From positions 108,684 through 172,683 of the forward strand of contig JAUPFP010000138.1 in the NCBI GenBank assembly GCA_036925085.1: a stretch of DNA of 64,000 nucleotides, in the 5' to 3' direction. Below are positions 49,642-62,011 of this stretch, in pieces. Every line of letters starts with the position of its first letter. Within the stretch, counting starts at the first letter, position 1. The translations under genes were made by a program, and so were the position numbers. Under the pieces are notes generated by a model. The model did no database searches. It was not told where the DNA came from and worked only from the letters and a program-made list of their open reading frames with translations. This DNA is from Brachycybe producta (lineage: Eukaryota; Arthropoda; Diplopoda; Playtdesmida; Andrognathidae).

Positions 49642-52401
49642 TCCATGCGTGCAAATGCAACACAGGCCTATATATACTGTATATCCATCATCAATACATA
49701 TATACTACATGTATATAGTTTGTTTTGTGAATTAACGTTGTTTAAAAGTTGGAAGAGGATAATACCCTAATATGTAGACCCACTTCGGTCAATTCTAAAT
49801 ATAAAAATTTTATCTTCCCATTTTTTGGTACTGATGCCAGTACTTGTAAAACATACATAAAGAAAGGACATCAAAAGTAATTCAAGCCCCGGAAATGACG
49901 TTTTTAATTCCTTTCTATACATTATAAGCCATATATATATATATATATATGAGAGAGACAAGAAACATGTTGTCTCTCATTGACCCCTGTTTTCTCGTAA
50001 GTAGGCAAACACTGCAAACACGCTTATTTTACTGAATTACGTTGTCGTTGTATTTTGTTAAAGAGAAAAGTGCAGTAAGTTTGGACCTGTGTAGAAAGTA
50101 GTAAATGGGTTCGTTCGTTTCTAGAAATTCAAACCGATTTCCAACTCTTACGTCATCGTAAATAATTAATGGTGCCTGTTGACTTATTATCGACCGCTTT
50201 GTTTCCTACCGCTTTTTCTCTTCTTAATACACCGAAGAGAAAACTTCTTTTTCTTGCTATACATTATAATATACATTTATATAAGAAAAAAAAGGGAGAG
50301 AACTTTGTACACAAATACATCATCTTATTGTTTTATGATTGATTGTTTATTATAAAATCACACAAAAACATGTCATTGTATTTAGTCTTTTATGAAGTCT
50401 TTTATTTTTTTGCTTTGAATTTTAAATATAAAACAGGATTTGTTGAGCTTTTGATTTCCTTGCTTTTTAAATGGATGCCAATCATTTTTTTTTCTTCAAA
50501 AATATAAAAATGCAGAACTGAAATTAGAAGATTGTTAAAATTGACGTGGATTTGTTTTCCATTTTTTTTTTGGAGAACTGTTTTTTTTTTATTTCTCCTC
50601 AATGTTTCTAACGGAAGTACGTAGAATTTGGACAAGTGGTGAGAAATAAATTGATGGATGAACCGCGAGCGTTCGAGCGAGCGAGTGTGTATTTGTAAGT
50701 CCAATAGTTATTGTCGTTGTTATTGTTTGACTTCAATCTATTGGATCTTTACATTTATAAATGTGTATAAATATAAAAGCAGTCGATTTTGCAGGCCGCC
50801 ACATCGTGCATTATGAAACGTTTAACGTTCGAAATGTTTGTTGGGTATTTTTATTGACGAATGAAAATAACATACAATCGGAATGTTATAAACACACAAA
50901 TTTTTCTTTTCACACATAACAAGAGTATTACTTTAATATTTGCTTTTACTTTAAAGTATAATAAATTAACATAGATTCCATGTACACCACAATATGGAGT
51001 TGAAGGTGTGTACTTCTGTATGTTTGAATGGAGTCCAGGTGTGGCCTGTTCAGGTGTTTTTATTAATTCAGGTGTGTGTAGACCTATAATAATTCAGGTA
51101 GGCCTATAATTGTGTTTAATTTGTGAAACGTGTCATTGAAGATTACTATTAATTAAACAAGAAAATATGCAAATTCATGTTAATCCTACTAATATTGTCA
51201 AAATTTGAAGCTCGAAAAGTACTTTTTTTGCTTGTTGTTTTATATGGAGTGTGGTCCACCACCCTTTTTTTCCCTATGACTTTGTCCATCTCTTTTCTAG
51301 CCTCCTCCTCCTATCTGTGTTGCCAATGAATTTTTAAAAGCCGCTTTAATCGTTAACACAAACCCCATCCATTATTCATTCGTTTGAGCATTGAGCCACC
51401 AAAATGCCTCCTTCTAACCTACTACACATAGGATGCAATTTTTATTTGGATTGTATACATATATGTATAAGGAAATTGATATTGACCATTTAGGTTGTTT
51501 TTTTTTTCTTCGAGTGTGTGTTTCTGTGTGAAAAGGCGGATTTTTAAAATAGGACCTAAATATTAATGCATACGTGTATATCTTATGTAAGGACCTTTTT
51601 TTTTGTTCGAAATTTGATATCAGAAATGTTAGGGCACAAATTGAAAGAAAGAAAAATGGATTTTGAGAGATAACAGAAACATATCTATGCATTTCTCATT
51701 ATATTATGTTCATCAAGTAAGGGCCATTGACGTGTGCACACACACACAAAAAATAGTAATGGGGTTTAATGTTATTGGGGAAGGAAGGGAGGGAGGGGGT
51801 ATTTTCACCAAAGATGGTGGACGCCGTCATTAGTTATTTATTTATGACATTTGCATGATCATAAGAGAAGAAAACGACAATTTTTAGTTAGTTTTTTTAC
51901 GAGTAGATGTTTTTCTGCACTGAGGCCCATGAGTGACGTCATACATCTTTGTAAAGATTGACACACACGCGCTAAATTCAGATTCGAGTTAATTACTACG
52001 TGGTCATAATTATAGTCACAATTGTTAAAAAATAAAACGCCTTTTTGTGAACATTCCTGTTTTGAAACAAGGGCTTTATTGTAGAAAAGACACAAAGTGT
52101 GTGACCTAAACTTAGGTCCTTCTTACTAGGTTACTCTATGGATTATATAATTAATTGTTTCTTTATGAATTTAGGTTTGCACTTCTATCATTTAGTATTT
52201 ATGGTGTTGAACTCAGGTGAAATACATTTTGAATAATTAAGGAATTTTCTATAATTTTTTCAAAAACCTCGTCTGGATTTTTCTTCTTTCATTTCTCCAC
52301 ACATTTTTCTCTTGTGGGTGTTGTGTACCCCTGAGATATTTCAATTATTTTCACTGACTTTTAAAGACATTATTTCCTTTACATCTAGGGGTTTATGATT
52401 G

Positions 52402-52625
52402 TGTCTTTCAGAATTTAGTAAAAATTAAACAGAAACTTGGAATGTGTTTTTGAGAAACTAGAAGGCTATTTTCATGTTGATATCTTTCAAAATAAACTTT
52501 TTTTTATTGTCTGCTTAAAGTTTTTCAAAATAATAAGAAAAGCTTATTTTGAACAACATGAAAATGATTGAGCTACTCTTCTAGTTTCTAAAACACAATC
52601 GAGTTTCTCTTGAGAAAGAAGCGTT
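52402..52625. mobile_element. Fold-back family 1, copy 9
   Basis: GTGTCTTTCAGAATTTAG at left; TTTCATGTTGATATCTTTCA, AAATAAACTT in the centre; ATTGAGCTACTCTTCTAGTT, TCTAAAACACAATC and GAGTTTCTCTTGAGAAAG at right. Well preserved. Confidence 0.7.
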
Positions 52626-53760
52626 TTACACTTTAATTCTATCTTGTACTAAGAAACTGAACCGAACCCGTATTTCGTGTTATCCGATTTTTCGTGTTCA
52701 ACGCTTTTTCTTGAATTTATTTATTAGTAAACATTAAGAAAAGTCGTTTTTTTTTCTTTTTTTAATTTAATCTAATTAGTCTTGTTTGTTTTTTTCTGAC
52801 TTTTTTTTTACGAGTTTTATATAAAATATATTAACAAAGTGGCGTTTTTTCTCTTGTTTGTTTTTATGTTAATCCAATCTTTTTTTGTTGTTATACATTT
52901 TTTTTCCACATAGAAACATCATTTGTTCCCATAGTGTGTAATGTGAATACATGAGAAAAAAAAACCTCTTTTTTTCTTCTTCTTCTTATAATACAACAAC
53001 AACAACACAATCTCTTGTGTTTTTTACTTTTCTAGTTTTTTAAAACTATCATGTTGTTAGGCTGTTTTTTTTTTCTCTTGTTATTTTTCTACCTTTAAGT
53101 CTGTTTTTTCTTCTTCATTCTTTTCTAATGTCTAAAGGGAATTTCTGAAAACCGTTTCTTTGGCGCTTCTAAGTGCATCTGTTTTTGCTTTTGCTTTTCA
53201 ATACATCTTTTTTTTACCTTTGTTTAATATACATACAAGTCTATATGTGTACTAGATTATATTCTCTCTCTCTCTCTCACATACATTATTATGTAGAACA
53301 ATATAGAGATAGAACTTGGTTGTTATGCAAATGAAGCCTTTTTAAAGGTCTTAGATGAAACCGGTTTTGTAGTGTTTCAATAAGGACTCAAATCTAGAAA
53401 TATGAAGGTAAAAAAAAAAATTGAAGAAGAAGAAATACAGAAAAAAATATGTATTTTATTTTGTGATGTTTAAGGATCAAATAGTATTTTTGTTTCTATT
53501 TAAAAAAAAGGTTTGAAACTTGACATTTTGAGATTGTTTGTCATTCAAAATGAAATGGATTTTGATAAAAAAAAAAAGAAATGCAACAACCAACACATCA
53601 AAATTCACAACAACAAGAATACATTTTTTTTACTTTATAATTCTTTTTCTAAGTTTTCAATAATCAATAGAAATATTCATTGGAATTGGAATAATTATGT
53701 TTTTTTAAATGCTTTGTGAAGAAATTAAGTCAAACTTAAAAGTGTTTTTTTTTTTTCTAA

Positions 53761-53935
53761 ATAAGAAGGATTTTCATGTTGAATTTTTTCAAAATAAACT
53801 TTTTATAAACAAAAATTGAGAAGTATTTTTTTTTAAAAAAATTGTTTCCATTTCAAACTGACATAAAAATCTTATTTTGAAAGAAATATCCTCTTAAGTG
53901 ACTGAATTACCCTTCTAGTTTCTAAAACACTTTTT
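53761..53935. mobile_element. Fold-back family 1, copy 10
   Basis: Keeps AGAAGGATTTTCATGTTGA, TTCAAAATAAACTTTTTATA and, inverted, TCTTATTTTGAAAGAAAT, then ATTACCCTTCTAGTTTCTAA and AACACTTTT. Outer left end lost. Confidence 0.65.
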
Positions 53936-53966
53936 AAAACTCTTTAAAATAAAATGAATAATCTGT

Positions 53967-54041
53967 ACATTCTGTTTTATTCATCGATATATCCAACTGA
54001 GTGACCTCTAACGATGGATAAATCGATGAATAACAGAATGT
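53967..54041. repeat. Near-perfect hairpin
   Basis: Arms 53967-53995 and 54015-54041 are complementary with two differences (ACATTCTGTT...ATTCATCGAT). A loop of about 19 bases separates them. A single related arm, CCGTTATTCATCGATTTATT, recurs at about 62427-62447 next to a CRE. Confidence 0.75.
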
Positions 54042-55489
54042 GTATTTTGTTGTTGTTAAAGATAAACCAAGTCTAAGGTTTGAATTACAAATTCAAAGCA
54101 AAATAAATAAAAAAAGAAACTAGTTTAGAATTTCTTATAAATCAATTAGTTCGAAAATAAAAACAATTGTTTTTCATTTTTCTATCGTGCTTACATACTA
54201 GAAAAACCTCCCAAAAAACGAAACCCAAATGTTTGGATGTGTTGAATTCGTGCCAAAGACAAAAAATATAGGAAAGTTGCGTGTTACATATACATACATA
54301 CCGTACACTACTACTAGTATATATGAAAGGGATGCAAATGCCATTAAAAAGATTGTGTGTTTATTGATATTCATTATTATTGTGTGTTTGGCTAACAATG
54401 GCCGCCATCTATCTCACTGGACAACTGAACTGCCCCTCCTCCCCCCCCCCTTCCTCCATCCAATATTTCTCCAACACAAACACTAAGTTTCATTTTTTTT
54501 GGGTACTTTTCTTGACCTACATTGACCAATATTCAAATCGAAGTTTTTTCATTGTATAACTTGTAACTGAAAAAATAGCGATTTTAGATTTTTAAATTGA
54601 ATTTCCATTTTGAACATTGATTCACTTTGCAAAGTTAGGTGTTGCAAAAAGTTCTTTAAAATATAATTTTTGTTTTTAAAGAAACTCGATTTTAAAATTC
54701 AGATATTGGATGGGTCATTGTAGGTCAAACATATCCATTTAACCACATTAGTAAATAAAAACCCAGTTAGATTTAATTACAGTTTGAAATTAGAGACTTG
54801 TATGCCTACCTACATAAAGCCTCGACTGGTAACTTTATGATAAAAATGGAACTGGCTTTTTGAGCCTCATGGGCCTAGTTTGCTTTTGAAAAAGCCCATG
54901 GACCTGGTGAGCAATATGGGCCTTATATGCCTGGGCTTGATAGCCTGGGCTCACTTTGTTAATCCAACTAAAGAAACATTTCCCTTGACCTCCATGTTGA
55001 TTTCTCCAAATATATTTGATTTTTAGGGGTTGTTTGTGCTGTCACCAATTACATGTGTTTGATGACACCTTTTTTTTTTGATTCTCCAACAAACAATCCT
55101 ATTTTGTCGATTGTTTTTACTTATATATGGAAGATAAGTTAAAACCCCCTAGACGCGCACATCTACAATACATCATCATATTTTGTTGTCGAAATGTTTG
55201 GCTGTCAACAAATGAGTTGCGTTGGGTTCGTTGCAAGAATGATTACAACTACGTTATTTAACTTTTATTCGAAAAAGAAAGTCGACATTGTGTGTGTTTT
55301 TCTCCAAATAAGAGAGATGATTGTGTGTGTATGCACAATACTTAAACATATATAACCCAAAAAAAAACTATATAGGAATATAGGACCTCTTAATCTCTAT
55401 AAGTACCTGTTTCCACCTACCCACCTAAATATGCAATGGTTTCACATGCAAATACAACTGGGAACTACTGCGTGACTGTCGCCACTTTT

Positions 55490-55494
<5 letters not shown>

Positions 55495-55566
<72 letters not shown>

Positions 55567-55632
55567 CTTACAACAACATTGCATTGCATTACAATGTGTA
55601 CAGGGTGTAAATCTCTCTTTCTCTCTCTCCCT

Positions 55633-55680
<48 letters not shown>
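55495..55680. repeat. Compound TA and CT microsatellites
   Basis: About 68 bases of TA repeat (interrupted once by G) at 55495-55564, then a short unique piece and a CT repeat from about 55614 to 55680. The ORFs reported across it in both strands are repeat translations. Confidence 0.97.
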
Positions 55681-55681
<1 letters not shown>

Positions 55682-56574
55682 CAAATATTAAAAGTTCGTG
55701 AATGCAAATCATTTTGTTCTGTTTGCAGAATGATTTCATTTTGAATATGAGTTTTTTTTGTTTTGTTCCTTGAGGTTATTATCTTTTTTGTTTCAATATG
55801 GGTATATGGTCCGACATTTTATATTTACTTGTATGTAATCCGGTTTGTGGTGTTGTTATGTTTCTTTCATGAATAACATTGGCTTATGAGCTTACATTAT
55901 ATATTGAAATGGGGGAGGACAAAACAATATATAGGAGGAGGAAATGGATGTTAACTGAAACTGGGGTTGAAATGGTCGATTGAGAGATCATCTTCTATTG
56001 TCGTAAGGACCTTCTTTCAATTTCTAAAAGGTATAATAATCACACTATTAGTTATAGAATAGCGACACAATTAAGTAAAACAAAAAAAAAACATCATTTA
56101 ACAGAAATTGCAATTAAAAATAACGAAATAACTTCATTTATCTAACAGTTATTATTAAGTACGACTATTCTTTGATTTGTTTCCAATTTAAATAACTCAA
56201 AATTGATATATTTTGACTTGTGTCTCAAGTCTATTCTTCTAAGAGTGAAAATATGGAGTCAGTATATTTATAGTGAATGAAAATTCATACTATGGTAAAT
56301 GTATGGTGAAATGGGCATTGTATTCTTCTATGAATATTATGTAAATGTTACATAGAGGCTACCTCTTCAAGTCAAAAAATGGTTTTGATCTTTTCAAATT
56401 TCCTTTAATCTCAATTATTAATGTTTTCCGATAGGGAGAGAGAGTAAAGAAAAATCAAAACCATACAAAGTATTAAAGTTTAGTGCATATATTTAAGATG
56501 GAATCAATTTTAGAAGATAATATTTTGAAAATATAACTAATAATTTACATCACGTTAAGATACTAGATACGTTT

Positions 56575-56790
56575 AGATACTAGAAGGGTAGCGCTTTTTA
56601 TGCTTTTTTTATGTTGGGTTTGAAAATGACCCAACTTTAAGTCGAGTTCCGTACGAAATACGAAGATATCAATCAACATGAAAGTACCCTTCAGTGAAAT
56701 TGAGCTACCCTTCTAGTTTAAACAAAATAATAACACTTTCTAGTTTTCTCTTAATTTTGCTCTTCTGAAAGACAGAATAATCAGCTGTTC
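56575..56790. mobile_element. Fold-back family 1, copy 11
   Basis: Left ATACTAGAAGGGTAGCG; right AAATTGAGCTACCCTTCTAG, TTCTCTTAATTTTGCTCTTC, then TGAAAGACAGAATAATCAGC and TGTTC. The right end is among the best preserved and helps define the family terminus. Confidence 0.7.
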
Positions 56791-57437
56791 ATTAATTGAT
56801 AATTAAATGTGTTTAAATAGAAATTTGGTTTATCAGATTGAGTTATATTCCGAAAATATTAGGTGAAGAAGAGAGATATTTTTGAAATGAAAATTATGAA
56901 GGAGAATGAAGACAAGAGACGGAGAATGTGAAGGGGTTGAGAGAGAGAGAGAGAGAAAGTTGATTCATCACTTCATTTACATTTTAGATGTATGATCTCG
57001 AATAAAGACAGGAAAATGCTTTTAATTGTTACCTAATGAGCTCCTGTCAAGTGTGGCAAGGAGCATTTAATGAATACACAGTTAAGTATTTCTGTCTTCT
57101 TGTCTTATCTTACTATTTACTGCATAATGTCTATTGAAACTACTTCGGTAAAGGATTTTTTTTTCTTCTTCTTCTTCTTCCTATTAGAAATGTCGATTAT
57201 ATTTTCATGTTATTTAAAAACCAACAGACTGCTTTAGTTAGGTACACATTACAAGGGGAGGGGGGGGGGGAAACAACATTACATCAAACTGTCACGTATT
57301 ACCGTACTACTATACCGTAATTCATAGCTCTCTCTCTCTCTCTCTCTTTTACAAAATCCTTTCTTAGTTGTCTTTCAGTTTTATGTTAATTGGCCTACTT
57401 TTCTAGTCTTCTAATTTTCGCCTCCTCCTCCTCCCAA

Positions 57438-57457
57438 CCCCCCCCCCCCCCCCCCCC
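57438..57457. repeat. C20 homopolymer
   Basis: Twenty consecutive C, one of several long C or G runs in the 31-kb desert (others near 30549, 40237, 44388, 48443, 62596). Confidence 0.95.
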
Positions 57458-58106
57458 AATCAAAACATACAGTCACATAGTAATGACTAATTAATCAATC
57501 CCTTTTTATCATTGTGTTATCATTCTCTTTTCAAATACGTTGGGGTTAGTTACTAAGATTCACTTAAAATTATATCAAAATAACAATAGACTGAGGTTAG
57601 ATTTGTTTTAATGACCACTAAGGACAACAATAGAAGATTAGAGAATTTATAATTTATCTACAAACAAAAGTAATTTTAGTTTTATTATTATTATTCACAA
57701 TGATTTCCTCCTGAGTTTATTTCAATTTAAGTTACAAATTACATAATGTATTTGATATTATGTTAAAGAGTGTTGTATCTTAAGATGCAATTTACATGGA
57801 TGTAATTAATGGCGGGGGGTAACATTTATATATTTAAAAAAACGACAAGGAATTAATTAAAGATTTATTTAAAAAACATTCATGTAAATGCATCAAATTT
57901 CGTAGAAAAAACAAACAAATCATAATGAAATTTGGGAGGAAAATTGTAATAAGTCCGTTTATAATTATGGAAATAATTTGTTTTCTTCAATTGATATTTT
58001 TCAACATTATTTTACATACTTTTATTAACATAAACAAGGTATTTTTTGTGGTAATTATACACGATTCTGAATGATATGTCTGGTTAGGTCTTTCCAGACT
58101 TTAAGT

Positions 58107-58606
58107 AAAGGGGCGGACTGGCCATTTCAGGCAATCCGAGCATTTTTCCAATGGGCCGCTTACTTTGAGGGCCTGTTTTTTGTTGTTCCAATGATAGGCG
58201 ATTGGATAATAAAATTGAAATTAAAATTTTAAAAATCGCTGAAGAAAAAGAACAGAAAAAATAATGTATTTTTAATAATAGAAAATTCAAAAAAGAAAAT
58301 GATAAAAATTTTGTTAAAAAAAAGTAAGAAAAGTAGGAAAATATTTTTAAAAAAATAATTTTTCTGGTTTATTTTCACTTTTTTTTTAAAAAAAACAAAT
58401 GTTTTACTCGCTACGCTTGCCGAAAGTTCTATGCGAAACGGCAAACGAAGTGGACACATTTAATGGGGACAAAAAGGATATATAATAGAACCAAATGAAA
58501 TTTTGAGTGGTGTTTTCTGAATTTTTGGAGTTTCTAACTCCTTAGGAAATGTAAAGAATTTTTCTCCGGACCGTTTTTTTTTTCTTCTTCTTCCAGTCCG
58601 CCCCTA
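58107..58606. mobile_element. Fold-back element with GGGGCGGACTGG ends (hAT-like)
   Basis: GGGGCGGACTGG at 58110-58121 and its complement at 58593-58604 face each other 470 bases apart. Just inside the left end is GGCCATTTCAGGCAATC and a GGGCC-rich stretch, the kind of interior seen in non-autonomous hAT elements. Flanks (ACTTTAAG, ACTTTGAT) may be a decayed 8-bp target duplication. No transposase ORF. Confidence 0.6.
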
Positions 58607-59692
58607 CTTTGATAATCTGCTTATTTACTGAAGGTAAAAAAAAAAAGGAAATCAGGAACGAATTTGACACAGAAAAGGAAATTAGATCGAATTTTGGGAC
58701 CACTTGTCAAAATTGGGGCTGGACAATAGTGAAGCAAAAGAAGAAGAAGAAGAAGCAGTATTGAAAAAAATGGGACTTAAAATTAGACAATAGAAATGAC
58801 AATGTGTTTTACGGTACCTCAAGTAAAGCGCCACCGCGGCGAGTAGAGTGAAAAGGAAGCTATTTAAAAATTCACTCACTTATTGCATTTTTGTGTTTTT
58901 TTTTTTGTGTGTTACCCTTTCTAGTTTTTTTTTTTTTTTAAAGTTTGTATTTTGTTGATAAATTAAATCCGATTTATTCGATGAATGGCAGGACAAAAGG
59001 TTTGTTTATTTTTCTTCACTTGGGATAATAATAATAATTATAATTAATGAGAGTTGAGTCTTAATATTAATGATTAATAAGAGGACTTTTATAACAAGAA
59101 ATTGAGTCAGTAGTATATATAATTAGCCTATAGAAAAAAAAGAGGGTTTGAATTTGAAAAGATGTAGAGAGGGGGGGGGGGGGAAATTCATTTTTGTTTT
59201 AAAAATCTTGAAATGTGAATTAGAAGTTAAAAAGAAGCGAAAGAACAAAAGTTAATCTTTCCAGATCTATTGTTACATTTTTTCTTCTGATGTTTTTTTC
59301 TTCCAAAGTTGCATATTTCGTCACCAAAAAGGAAATATTTTTTGAAAAATTCCTTTTCTTCCAATTGTCACATTCTTATAGTAGAGATAGATAGAAGGAG
59401 AGAGAGAAAAAGTGAGCTGCAATTTTGACAATTTTCCCCTTTTGCAATTCATCCAATGTACGAGTTCTAGAAATATTAATTTCATTTTCATTTTAAGTGT
59501 AATTTTGAACCGTAAAGAGAAATTAGAAACACAGTTAGTTGATGTCCTTTTTTTCTTCTTCTTCTTCTGAACAAGAATATCTCATTGGTTGTTCGTATTT
59601 ACAAGTATTGCATCAAAATTTTGTTTCTCTGTTACTTTTTTTTTAAAGTCTTGTGAATTTTTGAATCACCAAAAGAAAAGGTCCTGGACGGG

Positions 59693-60658
59693 TCAGTGTT
59701 GAACAGCTGAAAATTTCATTCTCTTTTGTTTTTGTCTCTGATTGCAAAACCAGACACGAACCACATTTTTCTTAAGGTCTAATTTTTCTGCAATGGCCGC
59801 AATCTTTTCTCCAGATGGCCTCGGTTGCACTGCGAAATAAGCCTCTAAGGAACGTTTCTCAGGTGCTGCTATCGAGGTTCGTTTTCTCTTTTTTTCTCCA
59901 TTTGGAAGGACGTCTGGAGCGTCCGGATCTTTGCGTTTGTTTCTTGCCTGAGCTTCGGCTTCTTCAAGCCAGGCTTGTAGAATTGGTTTCAATGCAATCA
60001 TGTTGTTATGACTTAACGTGAGAGACTCGAACCTACAGATGGTACTTTGACTGAGGGCACCGACACCAGGCAATTTAAGATTAGCCAGAGCTCGTCCAAC
60101 GTCTGCCTGTGTCACTCCCAATTTGATCCGTCTTTGTTTGAAACGTTCTGCAAACGATTCGAGTTCTCGTGGGTCCGCTTCGGTTTCGTGCATAGCCACC
60201 GACGAATGAGATGTAAGAGAATGTGTTCCCATCATGGAGTTCATACTATGAGTATAGACCGGATTGTGTAGTTGGTGAGTGTGATTATGTGAGTGACTGG
60301 CCACCGTCGACGAAACATCGGTTGACATTGAGGTTAGTCCTGGCATTCCGGCTGACGTGATGGGATCCAATAGATCCATACCGTCCATGTGTCCGTGATG
60401 GCTCATTTGATGGTGTTGACGACTCATGTTGGATGATGGGTGAGTAGATCCCATTGGTGGATGATGATACATCATGTCATGTTTCAATTGAAGGCCCTGA
60501 TTCGTTTGGGCCGTGTGTTTAGTGATGTCGACTGCAGCCAGAGCTTCAGCTCGGCTAAGAAGACCATCATCCAAACCACCAAAAAGGTTGCCTTGCAGTG
60601 GCCCAAAGGAAGACGTAACGAATCCATCTCCACAGGGCGGCCTGAATTTCATTTGGTC
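59693..60658 (-). CDS. POU4: POU class 4 homeobox protein (Brn3-like), 3' exon
   Basis: Sensory-neuron transcription factor family (Brn3/Unc-86/Acj6). The exon begins after a TTAATTAG acceptor (minus strand, 60661-60659), phase 0, and encodes 321 residues to a TGA at 59695-59693; numbering here is from the internal Met at 60652. GNLFGGLDDGLLSRAEALAAVDI (21-43) is the second half of the POU-IV box. A His/Met/Ser-rich linker follows. The POU-specific domain is at 157-234 (ELESFAERFKQRRIKLGVTQ, ICRFESLTLSHNNMIALKP) and the POU homeodomain at about 254-313 (KKRKRTSIAAPEKRSLEAYF, VVRVWFCNQRQKQKRMKFS), then AVQH. The first part of the POU-IV box (ACLPTPP-type) is missing, so at least one upstream exon exists; I did not find it in the remaining 3.3 kb. 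The nominal start Met is not the real start. Confidence 0.95.
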   Translation of the reverse strand, partial: DQMKFRPPCGDGFVTSSFGPLQGNLFGGLDDGLLSRAEALAAVDITKHTAQTNQGLQLKHDMMYHHPPMGSTHPSSNMSRQHHQMSHHGHMDGMDLLDPITSAGMPGLTSMSTDVSSTVASHSHNHTHQLHNPVYTHSMNSMMGTHSLTSHSSVAMHETEADPRELESFAERFKQRRIKLGVTQADVGRALANLKLPGVGALSQSTICRFESLTLSHNNMIALKPILQAWLEEAEAQARNKRKDPDAPDVLPNGEKKRKRTSIAAPEKRSLEAYFAVQPRPSGEKIAAIAEKLDLKKNVVRVWFCNQRQKQKRMKFSAVQH

Positions 60659-60753
60659 CTAATTAATAAAACAGACAAAAAAGACAAATATGAGTCCTTT
60701 TGAAAGGTTACTATTAAAAGAGTCTATCTGCATGGGCCAGTTTACAATAACAA

Positions 60754-60767
60754 CCAGTAGATGGCGC
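60754..60767 (+). promoter_or_regulatory. CTCF-like site
   Basis: CCAGTAGATGGCGC fits the CTCF core CCASYAGRKGGCRS at all 14 positions. It lies about 95 bases from the POU4 exon. Confidence 0.5.
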
Positions 60768-61403
60768 TCGCAACATTTTCAATGTGTAATTTCTATATTA
60801 AAAACAACTGAAGTCAGTTATGATGCAATACAAGGTATAGCTGATAACACGGTGTGTGTTCAGTTTTCGTTTGCGTATTTTAAAATGCAATAGTCCATCA
60901 AAAATACTATATCCATCCACGGATGATACTTTTGCAAAACTTAGTTATGATGCCTTCTATTTTTTACAAAAATAAACGTTTCAAAATAGCGTTAAATGCG
61001 AATTTCCATAAACGAGTAGTTCATTGCTAATCGTCTATTGAAATAAGCGTGTAGGCTATTTTCAGTATTATTTTAAAAATAGAAAGAATCTATATTTGGT
61101 TATTAAAAATGTTCAGTAGATGGACAGTAATTTGTGTGTTTGTTGCACTTAAAATTACGTTTTTAAAAATAACTGTGCATCAAACAGAAAAGTGTAAATG
61201 ACACACCATGTTAAATGACTATACCAGGTATTGCATCATACTGATTTCCTTCATGCCGATTTAGCCTCTTCTTGTTACGAGAGAGAAAGAGAGAAGTGAA
61301 TGGGAACGATTAAGGGAGTTTAATATTAGATATTAATGTGTATATATATACATAGTGTGTGTCTATCAATTATACCATAGGCCTTGTCTTGTATATAAAT
61401 GCT

Positions 61404-61404
<1 letters not shown>

Positions 61405-61459
<55 letters not shown>
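61405..61459. repeat. (GA)n microsatellite
   Basis: About 27 GA units, uninterrupted. Confidence 0.98.
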
Positions 61460-61461
<2 letters not shown>

Positions 61462-62011
61462 TGATCTTGTATTTTTTTTAAAAGATGGAGACATATGTGT
61501 AGTTAATCTAGGGTTCGTAATGTATACATAATACATGCATAATGTAATATCTTATGTATACGTGTGTATGTGTAATATGTCTATAGACTGAATTGCACTC
61601 AAACTCACACGTTTTCTTGTGATTATAAAATATTCAAGACATGGCAGAAAATTAATGAACGTTGAATGAGAGTTTTGCAAAAAGATACATTCAAACCTTG
61701 GAAAAATCCTTGTTATTATGGAAGCCAAAAGTAAGAAGTGTGTTTACGTAAGAATCTTCCTTTTTCATAAATAAATTTATAACAAAAACTGTGTTTCTAT
61801 GTGTGGTGGTGGCGGCGGTGGTGTCTCTTTTTCACCGTTCTTCTTCAAAAGTTATATGAAAACTAAAATATTCTAAGTCCTTTCTATATATTTAGACATT
61901 ATGTGTGAGTGATAATTACCGTTGACTTTTTTTAATGTTTATTTTAAATTGCAAAACATCTACGAGAGTAAATTTGTTAAGTTTTAACTTATGAGTTAAA
62001 TATACAATTAC

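Larger units (their letters stand above)
48421..59692. other. Gene desert, last part, and POU4 3' flank
   Basis: No confident gene. Holds homopolymers (G15 at 48443-48457, C20 at 57438-57457), a candidate minus-strand exon near 49291-49641, a CRE at 51934-51941, fold-back copies at 52402, 53761 and 56575, a hairpin at 53967-54041, a CTCF-like core near 54402-54411 (minus), large TA and CT microsatellites at 55495-55680, a fold-back element at 58107-58606, and T-rich sequence that must include the POU4 3'UTR. Confidence 0.5.

Noticed and set aside
54850-54960. GGGCC/GCCCATGG-rich patch
   Set aside because: Repeated short words suggest a degraded repeat, but no clear unit length or ends could be defined.
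55436-55744. 102-codon plus and 80-codon minus ORFs
   Set aside because: Almost entirely TA and CT repeat translation (Tyr-Ile and Ser-Leu runs).
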